A stretch of DNA of 64,000 nt, from positions 62,001-126,000 of the forward strand of contig CAWJGO010000003.1 of assembly GCA_963842515.1 (NCBI GenBank). The letters run 5' to 3'. Positions 26,539 through 34,481 of this stretch are shown here, one piece after another (within the stretch, counting starts at the first letter, position 1; each line of letters starts with the position of its first letter). The DNA comes from CADEED01 sp963842515. GTDB taxonomy: Bacteria > Pseudomonadota > Gammaproteobacteria > Steroidobacterales > Steroidobacteraceae. The position numbers and the translations under genes are program-made. The notes under the pieces are model-generated. The model did no database searches and was not told the origin of the DNA. It saw only the letters and a program-made list of their open reading frames with translations.

Positions 26539-27684
26539 TTATTTCTTGTCGGCGACGACCGCGGCGGCGGCGCCGACCTGCACCGGCTGTCCATCTTTCA
26601 AGGTGCTGTTTGGATAACGCAGCACCTGGTCGCCCTCGGCAATGCCATTTTGCAGCGCGAACGCGCCGGAGCGCGCGTCGCGCTCTCCGAGCCCGATCGC
26701 CACCTTCTGCAATTTGGCGTCCTTCACGCGCCAGGCGAAGGCGTTGTCGCCTTCGCGCACGATCGAAGCGTTCGGCAGCATGAGTTTCGGTGCGCTCGTG
26801 GTCTCGATACGACCTTCCGCATACAAGCCTGCCACGTTGGGCTGCTGGCTGGGGTCGTCGAATCGCACCAGGACTTCGACCTGGCGCGTCGTGATGTTGG
26901 CGGCCGGATTCACGCGCGTGACCTTGCCCGCGAACTCGCGTTCACCGAAGCCATGGATGCGAAACCACACGTTCTGTCCGGCGGCCACCGACCCTACGCT
27001 GTCGGCCGACACGAAACCCTCGAAGCGCAAGCTCGAGGGGTCAATGACTTTGAGCAGCTCTTTGCCGACCTGCGCGGTATCGCCGGCCGACACCTTGCGA
27101 TCGCTCACGATGCCGTCGAACGGCGCCCGCACCTCGGTGCGTTCGAGCATCTGCCGCGCCGTGACCATGCGCGTGCGCGCGGCCTCGCGCTCGCTCTGCG
27201 CGGAATTGCGCTGAATTTCCACGTCTTCGAGTTGCTGCGCCGAGACCACGCCGGTCTCGCGCAGCGTCTTCATGCGCTGAAACTGCCGCTCGGATTGGTC
27301 GAAGGCCTGCGAGGCAGCGCTCATCGAGGACTGAGCCGCGGTGAGGCTGTCACGGATCGCGGTCTGATCGAGGCGCACGAGCAAGTCACCGCGCTTGACC
27401 GGCTCGCCGTTCTCCTTGAGCACGGTGAGCACCACGGCGGACACTTCCGCGCGCAAGTCGGCGCGCCGCTCGGGTTCGACCGACCCTGTGATGGACGGCC
27501 CGGAAGCCAGCGCGTTGCTGCTGACGGTGAGCAGATCCTCGGGCGAGACCAGCAACTTCGTCAGCACTTCCTTTTCGGGAGTGTTGCCGGACGCTCCTTT
27601 ACCGCAGCCACCGAGGCTGAACGCCGCGACAATGATGGTGGCCGCCAGGCCGAGCTGGCGGAAAAGTCTGGTTCTATTGATCAC
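26539..27684 (-). CDS. RND efflux periplasmic adaptor lipoprotein
   Basis: Membrane-fusion protein (381 aa from GTG 27684) linking the RND permease to an outer-membrane channel. I chose this start because GAAGGAA lies 8 nt upstream and the protein then begins with a clean lipoprotein signal (hydrophobic LGLAATIIVAAF, lipobox LGGC). An upstream ATG would add 19 charged residues. Visible are the lipoyl half-motif VLTVLKENGEPVKRGDLLVRLDQT, a long alpha-hairpin (about residues 100-165), the second lipoyl half RAPFDGIVSDRKVSAGDTAQVG and a beta-barrel domain. Operon with the downstream permease. Confidence 0.93.
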   Translation of the reverse strand: MINRTRLFRQLGLAATIIVAAFSLGGCGKGASGNTPEKEVLTKLLVSPEDLLTVSSNALASGPSITGSVEPERRADLRAEVSAVVLTVLKENGEPVKRGDLLVRLDQTAIRDSLTAAQSSMSAASQAFDQSERQFQRMKTLRETGVVSAQQLEDVEIQRNSAQSEREAARTRMVTARQMLERTEVRAPFDGIVSDRKVSAGDTAQVGKELLKVIDPSSLRFEGFVSADSVGSVAAGQNVWFRIHGFGEREFAGKVTRVNPAANITTRQVEVLVRFDDPSQQPNVAGLYAEGRIETTSAPKLMLPNASIVREGDNAFAWRVKDAKLQKVAIGLGERDARSGAFALQNGIAEGDQVLRYPNSTLKDGQPVQVGAAAAVVADKK

Positions 27685-27939
27685 GCGATATTCCTTCGGG
27701 GGCCCCGACCTACGACGTTCGAGCAGCCCTTCAGGTTGCACGCCGCCCCTAACTAAATGAGTTGTTTCTATTGGGAATTTATGCGCCGGCTGCCGGATCA
27801 GCCCACGGTTCCCTGCTCGGATGGGCGGCAGTTTAGTAAGCCGCTGATTCGATTGAAAGTGAGAGTTGTCACCGCAGCCGCGTTTTCCGCTCAGCTGGTC
27901 GCATCCCGCCGGGCGGCCGCACCGGGAGCACGGGTCCGT

Positions 27940-29676
27940 CTAGGGGGTTTCCCGGAAGGCGGCGGCCCAGGCCGGGGCCGCCGGGCCCACGACCAGATGG
28001 ACGCTAAGTTCGGAGGGCCGGACAACCGCGCGCACCGTTGCGCGAAGCCCATTCTCCTCCACCATCGACGGATCGCGCACCGCCACGAACAGGCGGCTCG
28101 AATTTCCTTGAAGGTCACGGATGTTTGCCCGGCCACCCAGTGCGCCGATGGCACGTTCGATCGCGACGCGATCAACCGCGGGCGGCGCGGTCATTGCCGC
28201 TGCTGCTCTCGGGATCGCCTGCCTGGCCGCCACCGGCACTCGCAGCTGCGCGCGGATTTCCGAGGCCAGCTGATCGGCGATCGGACCGACGACCACCTGC
28301 ACGGCGCCATCGGAGAGCCGCAGAACCCCTCGCGACCCGAGCGCCGTCAGCGCCGCCTCGTCAATGAGGTCGAGATCGTTCAACACGAGCCGCAGGCGCG
28401 TCGTGCACGCTTCGACGGCGCGCAGGTTGCCCGCGTCACCGAGGGCGCGGATCCATCCAAGCGCCGGCCGGGAGTCTTTGTTCACCTGCGCGGCGACCGC
28501 TTCGCCTTCGGCTTCGCGGCCCAGCGTTCTCAAATTGAATCGCAGGATACAAAAACGGAACAAGCCGTAATACAACGCGAAGTAAGCGAGCCCGATGGGG
28601 ATCAGCAGCAGCGGTCGAGTCGACAGCGAGTAGTTGAGCAGATAGTCGAACAGGCCCGCGGAGAAGCCGAAGCCGAGGTGCACGTCGAGCGCATGCATCA
28701 GCACCATGGCTAACCCGGTCAACACCGCATGAATCGCATACAGCACCGGCGCGAGGAACATGAACGCGAACTCGATGGGCTCGGTGACGCCGGTGAGGAA
28801 CGAGGTGAGTGCCATCGAGAACAGGATGCCGCCGACCGAGGCGCGCTTCGCCGGTGACGCGGTGCGATACATGGCCAGGCACGCACCTGGCAGGCCGAAC
28901 ATCATCACCGGAAAAAATCCGGACATGAAAGCACCGGCGCTGGGATCGCCCGCGAAGAAGCGCTTGAGATCGCCGGTGACGCCGTTGTAGTCGCCTAACA
29001 GGAGCCAGGCGATGTTGTTGATGATGTGATGCAGGCCCGTGACGATGAGCAAACGGTTCAACACACCGTAAGCGAAGAGGCCGGCCTCTCCGGAGCCCAG
29101 CACCGCTTGGCTGACCGCATCCATGCCGCGTTCCAGCGTTTGCCAGCCGAAGCCGAACGCCAGCGCCACGAACACGCCCGCAAAACCGCTCACGATGGGC
29201 ACGAAGCGGCGCCCACCGAAGAACGCCAGATACTCCGGCAGGCGGATGTCGTTGTATCGGTTGTAAGCCCAACCGGCGATCAATCCGGACAGCAGGCCGA
29301 CCGGCACACTGAGTTTGGTCAACTCCTTGGCGCGAAATGCCGCCGCTGCCAGGTCTTTGAGTTGATCGGGAATCCCCGCGGTGACTTCCGGCGGCACGTC
29401 GATGAGCACCTTGGCGCCCTGGGTGGCCACCAGGTAGCCCACCACGCCGGCAAGCCCCGCGGCGCCATGATTTTCGCGCGCCAGGCCGACTGCGACGCCG
29501 ATGGCGAACAACAGACCGAGGTTGGAGAAGATCGCATCGCCCGCGGCGGCAATGGCGGGCATGTTGAGCAAATCCGCCTGACCCAACCGCAACAGCAGCG
29601 CCGCCACCGGCAATACCGCGATGGGCAGCATGAGCGCGCGCCCGATGGGCTGTAGTTTCGAGATGAGCTTTTTCAT
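27940..29676 (-). CDS. nagE: PTS N-acetylglucosamine transporter, EIICB
   Basis: Sugar-specific PTS permease (578 aa) that imports GlcNAc and phosphorylates it to GlcNAc-6-P. EIIC spans about residues 10-385, with the family signatures GLARENHGAAG, GLHHIINN and GVTEPIEFAFMF. EIIB follows, with phosphocysteine Cys424 in VEACTTRLRL. A second EIIB-like domain (about 505-570) is degenerate: the Cys position is Gly (DLQGNSSRLF). The EIIA is supplied by the upstream EIIA-HPr-EI fusion, whose stop overlaps this ATG (ATGA). GlcNAc rather than glucose specificity is supported by nagA, nagB-II and hexosaminidase in the same locus. Confidence 0.93.
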   Translation of the reverse strand: MKKLISKLQPIGRALMLPIAVLPVAALLLRLGQADLLNMPAIAAAGDAIFSNLGLLFAIGVAVGLARENHGAAGLAGVVGYLVATQGAKVLIDVPPEVTAGIPDQLKDLAAAAFRAKELTKLSVPVGLLSGLIAGWAYNRYNDIRLPEYLAFFGGRRFVPIVSGFAGVFVALAFGFGWQTLERGMDAVSQAVLGSGEAGLFAYGVLNRLLIVTGLHHIINNIAWLLLGDYNGVTGDLKRFFAGDPSAGAFMSGFFPVMMFGLPGACLAMYRTASPAKRASVGGILFSMALTSFLTGVTEPIEFAFMFLAPVLYAIHAVLTGLAMVLMHALDVHLGFGFSAGLFDYLLNYSLSTRPLLLIPIGLAYFALYYGLFRFCILRFNLRTLGREAEGEAVAAQVNKDSRPALGWIRALGDAGNLRAVEACTTRLRLVLNDLDLIDEAALTALGSRGVLRLSDGAVQVVVGPIADQLASEIRAQLRVPVAARQAIPRAAAAMTAPPAVDRVAIERAIGALGGRANIRDLQGNSSRLFVAVRDPSMVEENGLRATVRAVVRPSELSVHLVVGPAAPAWAAAFRETP

Positions 29677-32156
29677 GAGAGCTCTTTGCGCACCAGCGCC
29701 CGCACGTCCGCAGCGCACTCGAGCGCAAGCGCGCTGCTGGCGAGTTTGCGGCAGGAGTCGCGCGTGAGTCCGCGGATCAGGCTCTTGAGCTGTGGAATCA
29801 GCGTCGGCACCACCGACAGCTCGGTGACCCCGAGACCCAACAGCACCGGTATTGCGCCTGGATCCGAGGCGAGTCCGCCGCACACCGCCACTGGCCGCCG
29901 ATGGACGGCGGCCCCCTTGCAGGTGGCATCGATGAGCCGCAATACCGCGGGGTGAAGGCCATCGATGCGCGCCGCCAGTTCGGCGTGGCCGCGATCCATC
30001 GCCAACGCGTACTGCGCGAGATCGTTGGTGCCGATCGAGAGGAAATCGACTTCGCCGGCGATGATGTCGGCGAGCATGGCCGCCGCCGGCGTTTCGATCA
30101 TGGCCCCGAGCAGTGGCGGCGGGACGCCGAGCTCGGCACGTATCTGCTCCAGCATGCGCCGCACGGTGCGAATTTCTCCGGTGTCCGTGACCATGGGCAG
30201 CAGGATGCGTATTCCAGGCTGCGCCGTCAGCAGAGCGCGCAGCTGGACCTCGAGCAGGTCGGGGCGCCACAGGCTGGTGCGTATGCCGCGCAGACCGAGC
30301 GCGGGATTGTCTTCGGGCGGCAACGGTAGATAGGGAATGGGCTTGTCGCCGCCGATGTCGAGCGTGCGGATGACCAGCGGGCGATTGCCGAGGACCTGCG
30401 CCACCTCGCGATAGCAGCGCCGTTGTTCCTGTTCGTCCGGGGCGGTCTCGCGCTCCAGGAACAGGAACTCGGTGCGCAGCAGGCCACAGCCTTCGGCGCC
30501 TTCGTCCACGGCGAGCTGCGCATCGGCGACGCTTCCCGCGAGATTCGCGAACACCTCGATGCGCTCGCCGCTGCCGAGATGGCAATCCGCTTTCGCGTCG
30601 GCGACATCCTCGTCGCGCCGCGCCCGCCTTTCCGCCAGGCGCGCCTGGGCGGCAGCAAGTTCCCGCGATCCCGGGCGGCCGTCGAAAAAGCCGTCATCGG
30701 CGTCGAGGATCACTGGTGTGCCGGCGCCGACCTCGAGCACCCCTAAGCCCAGCGCGACGAGCATGGGAATGCCGAGCGTGCCCGCGAGGATGGCCACGTG
30801 CGAAGTGGGACCGCCCGCCGCCAACGCGATTCCGCCCAGCTTCCTCGTGTCGATGTCGATGAGCTGCGAGGGGGTCAGATCGCGCGCCAGCAGGATGCCT
30901 CCTGTCGGTACGTCGATAACAGGCGCCGAGTCACCCTCGAGCGCAATCAGCACCTGTCTTTCGAGATCGAGCAGGTCGTCGACGCGCTCGGCGAGACGCG
31001 AATCGCCGGTGGCGTTCAGAGCCTGGGCGCTGGCGCGCAGGCTGGCGCGCCAGGCGAAACCCGCGCTCTTGCCCGCGGCCATCGACGCGCGCGCTGCATC
31101 GATGAGCCCGGGGTCATCGAGTAATTCCAGGTGCGCCGCCATGATGTCGCGCACGGTGGGCGCTGCGGTCAGCGACCGGCGCGCGAGGCGGGCGCGCACG
31201 GCATCGCGAGCGCGATCGAAAGCGCGCTGCTCCCGGTCGGCGCCCTGCCCCTGTTCCGTGACCGTGATCTCGGTCGCATGTAGATAGAAGGCGTCGCCCA
31301 GCGCCAGACCGCGACTGGCGATGACCCCGCGCAAGCCGGTCGCACTGCCCGATCCGGCGCCTGCGCGCGGCTGCGCCGGCGCCGCCGGCGCGGGTGGCGC
31401 TTGCGAAGCCTCGGCTTGCAGGTTGCGAATGGTGTTGGCGATGGCGGCGATCCCGGCGGCCGCGGCCGGCTCGAAACCGACGATCACCACCTCATCGCCG
31501 CCACGAACGCCGAGCGACATCAGCGCCACGGTGCTGCGCGCACGGGCGCTGCTTCCACGCGCGCGGATCTCGAGCTCGTAAGGCAGCTCTTTCGCGATGC
31601 GCGCGATCAATGCGGCCGGCCGTGCGTGGATGCCATGCGAATGCGCCACCACCAGCGCTTCACTCACGACCGGCGCGCCGCTCGGACGGATCACGTCGCT
31701 GGTGCCCAGCTCCTCGAGCTCGAACAGGCGGTCGCCACGCGCCACCAGGCGATTGAAACTCGAATTCCGGATCCGGAAACGCTCCCCGTTGGTGACGATC
31801 ACGGGCGTCATCAGGCTGGGCGCCTTGCGCGCCAGCAGGTCGAGATCGAAGTTGAGCAGCAGGTCTCCGGCGCGTATGCGGTCACCCTTGCGCACGTGCA
31901 GCTCGAACCCTTCGCCGGCGAGCGCCACCGTGTCGATGCCCACATGGATGAGCAGCTCTGCGCCGCCGGTCGCGCGCAGCGCTACGGCGTGCCGCGCCGC
32001 GGCGATGGAAATGACTTCGCCGTCGCACGGCGCGCGCAGCTCGCTGTCCGTCGGATCGAGCGCGACGCCCTCACCGAGCATGCGCTGCGCGAAGGCGCCA
32101 TCCGGCACCTCATCGAGCGGCGCGCACCAACCGGCGAATGGCGAAAGGATTTCCAA
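29673..32156 (-). CDS. PTS fusion EIIA(Glc-type)-HPr-Enzyme I
   Basis: Phosphoenolpyruvate-driven phosphorelay protein (827 aa) combining all soluble PTS steps. EIIA occupies residues 1-150 (active His71 in LLIHVGIDTVAL), HPr about 160-245 (His177 in HGIHARPAAL), and Enzyme I about 275-827 (His453 in GGPTSHVAIL, then PEP-binding RTEFLFLERE and LSIGTNDLAQYALAMDRG). I place the start at TTG 32156: it lies 4 nt after the hexosaminidase stop and opens exactly at the EIIA domain (LEILSPFAGW); the next ATG would cut into that domain. Phosphate flows from PEP through this protein to NagE. The architecture matches FruB/NagF-like multiphosphoryl proteins. Confidence 0.9.
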   Translation of the reverse strand: MEILSPFAGWCAPLDEVPDGAFAQRMLGEGVALDPTDSELRAPCDGEVISIAAARHAVALRATGGAELLIHVGIDTVALAGEGFELHVRKGDRIRAGDLLLNFDLDLLARKAPSLMTPVIVTNGERFRIRNSSFNRLVARGDRLFELEELGTSDVIRPSGAPVVSEALVVAHSHGIHARPAALIARIAKELPYELEIRARGSSARARSTVALMSLGVRGGDEVVIVGFEPAAAAGIAAIANTIRNLQAEASQAPPAPAAPAQPRAGAGSGSATGLRGVIASRGLALGDAFYLHATEITVTEQGQGADREQRAFDRARDAVRARLARRSLTAAPTVRDIMAAHLELLDDPGLIDAARASMAAGKSAGFAWRASLRASAQALNATGDSRLAERVDDLLDLERQVLIALEGDSAPVIDVPTGGILLARDLTPSQLIDIDTRKLGGIALAAGGPTSHVAILAGTLGIPMLVALGLGVLEVGAGTPVILDADDGFFDGRPGSRELAAAQARLAERRARRDEDVADAKADCHLGSGERIEVFANLAGSVADAQLAVDEGAEGCGLLRTEFLFLERETAPDEQEQRRCYREVAQVLGNRPLVIRTLDIGGDKPIPYLPLPPEDNPALGLRGIRTSLWRPDLLEVQLRALLTAQPGIRILLPMVTDTGEIRTVRRMLEQIRAELGVPPPLLGAMIETPAAAMLADIIAGEVDFLSIGTNDLAQYALAMDRGHAELAARIDGLHPAVLRLIDATCKGAAVHRRPVAVCGGLASDPGAIPVLLGLGVTELSVVPTLIPQLKSLIRGLTRDSCRKLASSALALECAADVRALVRKELS

Positions 32157-32160
32157 TCCG

Positions 32161-34285
32161 TCAGCGTCCGACGAGCTCGATGCCGCCGATGGCCCAAAGC
32201 GGATCCACCTTGGCTCGCGTGAACCGGAAACACAGATCGTGCCGGCCCTCCTGCTTGTTGAGCACGATGGGCGGCAATACCGTGAGACCGTAGTTAGACA
32301 GCGCCGGCTCGAGTGACGCACTCTCGAACAGCGGACCGTTGCAGTCGTCGAGGCGGATTTCCAGCTCTCCGGAAGACGTCTTGGGCTTGTGCAGCGGAAT
32401 CTTCGCGGCGTCTTCGCCGATCTGGAAGTTGAAAGGGATCTGGCCGACGGTGGCACGAATCTCCGTGACCTGCGAAAGATCCGCGCCGCGCCAGATCCAG
32501 CATGGATTGGAGATGTTGACGAGAAACACGGCGCGTTCGCCCTCGACCGGCGCATCGTCCTCGAGCGAGAGCAGATAGCCGTCGCCGCACTGCTCGAGGT
32601 CGTGGCTGACTCGGCGGCGCGGGCCGGGCACTACCGGAGTTTCGCGCGCGTAGGTGATGCCCAGGGTGGCGTAGCGATCGAGTTGTGGCTCCAGCCGTTT
32701 CGCAAAATTTTCCCAGTCGATACGCGAAGGCGGCGACCAGGCCACCTCCGCGAGCGCCGCGGCGCGCGGGTAAGCCATGTAGGTGACGCGCGCTTCACTT
32801 CGCATGAATTCCGCCCAGAGATTGCCCTGCAGGCCGAGAATGTGTTTGCGCTGCTCGGCCGGAATCTTCGCGGGAATGGGATCGAATGAGTACACATCTT
32901 TGAGTGACAGCGTGTTGCTGCGCCCCGGCGAGATATCGCCCGGGCTCTGCCAGTGATCGAGGTACAGATCCGGCGCCGGTGAGAGCACGGTGTCATGGCC
33001 AGCGGCGGCCGCGGCGATGGCGCCGTCGATACCGCGCCACGACATCACCGTGGCATTGGGGGCGAGGCCGCCTTCGAGAATCTCATCCCAGCCGATGATC
33101 TTGCGGCCCTTCGAATTGACGAATTTCTCGATGCGCTGGATGAAGTAGCTCTGCAAGCGCGTGTTCGTCTTTCACGCCGAGCTCTTTCATGCGCGCCTGC
33201 ACCTTCGCCGACGCCACCCACTCATCTTTTTTCGCCTCGTCGCCGCCGACGTGGATATAGGCGCTGGGGAACAGCTCGATCACTTCAGCGAGCACGTCCT
33301 CGAGGAATGCGAACGTGGAGTCGTCGACATTGAAGAGCGTGGGGAAGATGCCCCATTCTTCCGGCACCGCCTTCGGCGGCTTGCTGGTGACGCCGAGTGC
33401 GGGATAAGCGACCACCGCGGCGGTGGCATGCCCAGGCATCTCGATTTCCGGCACCACGGTGACATGCCGGCTGGCGGCGTGCGCCACGATGTCGCGCACT
33501 TGATCCTGCGTGTAGAAGCCGCCGTACTGACGCGGCTTGCCCGTGGCCGGATCGATATTGGCGAGCGCGGCCGCACCAGCGGGCACGCGCCACGCGCCGA
33601 CGGAAGTGAGCTTGGGATACTTCTTTATCTCCAGGCGCCAGGCCTGGTCGTCGGTGAGATGCCAGTGCAACACGTTGAGTTTGTGCAGCGCCATCCAGTC
33701 GATGAATTGCTTCACGTATTCCGGCGACTGATAGTGGCGCGCGGAATCGAGCATCAGGCCACGCCAGGCGAACCGCGGCGTGTCGACGATCCGCAAGGCC
33801 GGCACATCAACGGACAGGCCCCGCATTGGATCTGCCGTGATGAGCTGCCACAGCGTGATCGCCCCATAGAAGAGACCCGCGGGAGTGCGCGCCGTGATGG
33901 TCACCCCCTCGCCGGTCACGGCGAGTGCGTAACCCTCCGCACCCAAAGACTCCTCACCGCTCTTGAGGACGAAAGCGATGCTTCCCGATTCCGGCGTGTC
34001 TTCGCGCGGCTTCGCGAACTTGAGGTCCGGCCGCTGCTGGTGGACGAACTCGACGAAGTATTGGGCTGGCGCAATGGCGCCCTCACCGCCGGAGTACAGG
34101 ACGTCTGTCGTCGTGGTGATCCGGAAGCTGCCCGCTGCACCGGTGATGTTGCCGGGCGCGGGTATCAACCCCAGGTGCGCCGCGTTGAGCTGCACCGGCT
34201 TCTTGGATGTCGTGGCGGAGTCGCCGCACGCACCAATCAACGCCGACACGAGAAATAGAACGATACGAGATTGCTGCTTGATCAT
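32161..34285 (-). pseudogene. Beta-N-acetylhexosaminidase (GH20), single-base frameshift
   Basis: A GH20 exo-hexosaminidase split by one extra base. Frame one (start 34285) gives a lipoprotein signal (LVSALIGAC), the GH20 N-terminal domain and the catalytic half with FAWRGLMLDSARHY, HWHLTDDQAW and the acid pair in HVGGDEAKKDEW. It breaks after GVKDEHA. The other frame continues seamlessly with LQSYFIQRIEKFV, IGWDEILEGGL and VMSWRG to the end at 32161. Removing one A from the AA at 33155-33156 restores a ~707-aa protein of normal family length. The enzyme would release GlcNAc from chito-oligosaccharides in the periplasm. Both halves look undamaged, so this is either a sequencing error or a very recent mutation. 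Confidence 0.88.
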
Positions 34286-34445
34286 TGACTACCCGCCCCC
34301 GAACGCCGACTGACCGCGGAAAACTGAATCCTGCCTGATATACGCGCGCAAGCAACTCGCGATGCGCGGGGAGCGCGGCGTGCGGATACAGAATCGGCTG
34401 TGTCCGGCGCGGTCGAATCCTGGCGCACTCGACCCTTCCGGAAGA

Positions 34446-34472
34446 CCCGCAGCCCCGGGAAGGGACTGCGGG
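34446..34472 (-). terminator. Possible terminator after the nag-locus TonB receptor
   Basis: A 7-bp stem (CCCGCAG and CTGCGGG) with an inner CCC/GGG pairing lies 10 nt after the receptor stop on the minus strand. The following TCTTCC is a weak T-tract. It could separate the receptor transcript from the hexosaminidase-PTS genes, or only attenuate it. Confidence 0.4.
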
Positions 34473-34481
34473 CCGAACGTT

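Noticed and set aside
25288..27756. 822-aa plus-strand ORF antisense to the RND genes
   Set aside because: His/Asp/Val-rich composition typical of the antisense frame of GC-rich genes; the opposite strand encodes clear RND proteins.
33150..33160. Programmed ribosomal frameshift in the hexosaminidase
   Set aside because: A +1 slip at GCG-C-TTG would restore the protein, but there is no slippery heptamer, internal Shine-Dalgarno or clear pseudoknot, and GH20 genes are not known to use recoding.
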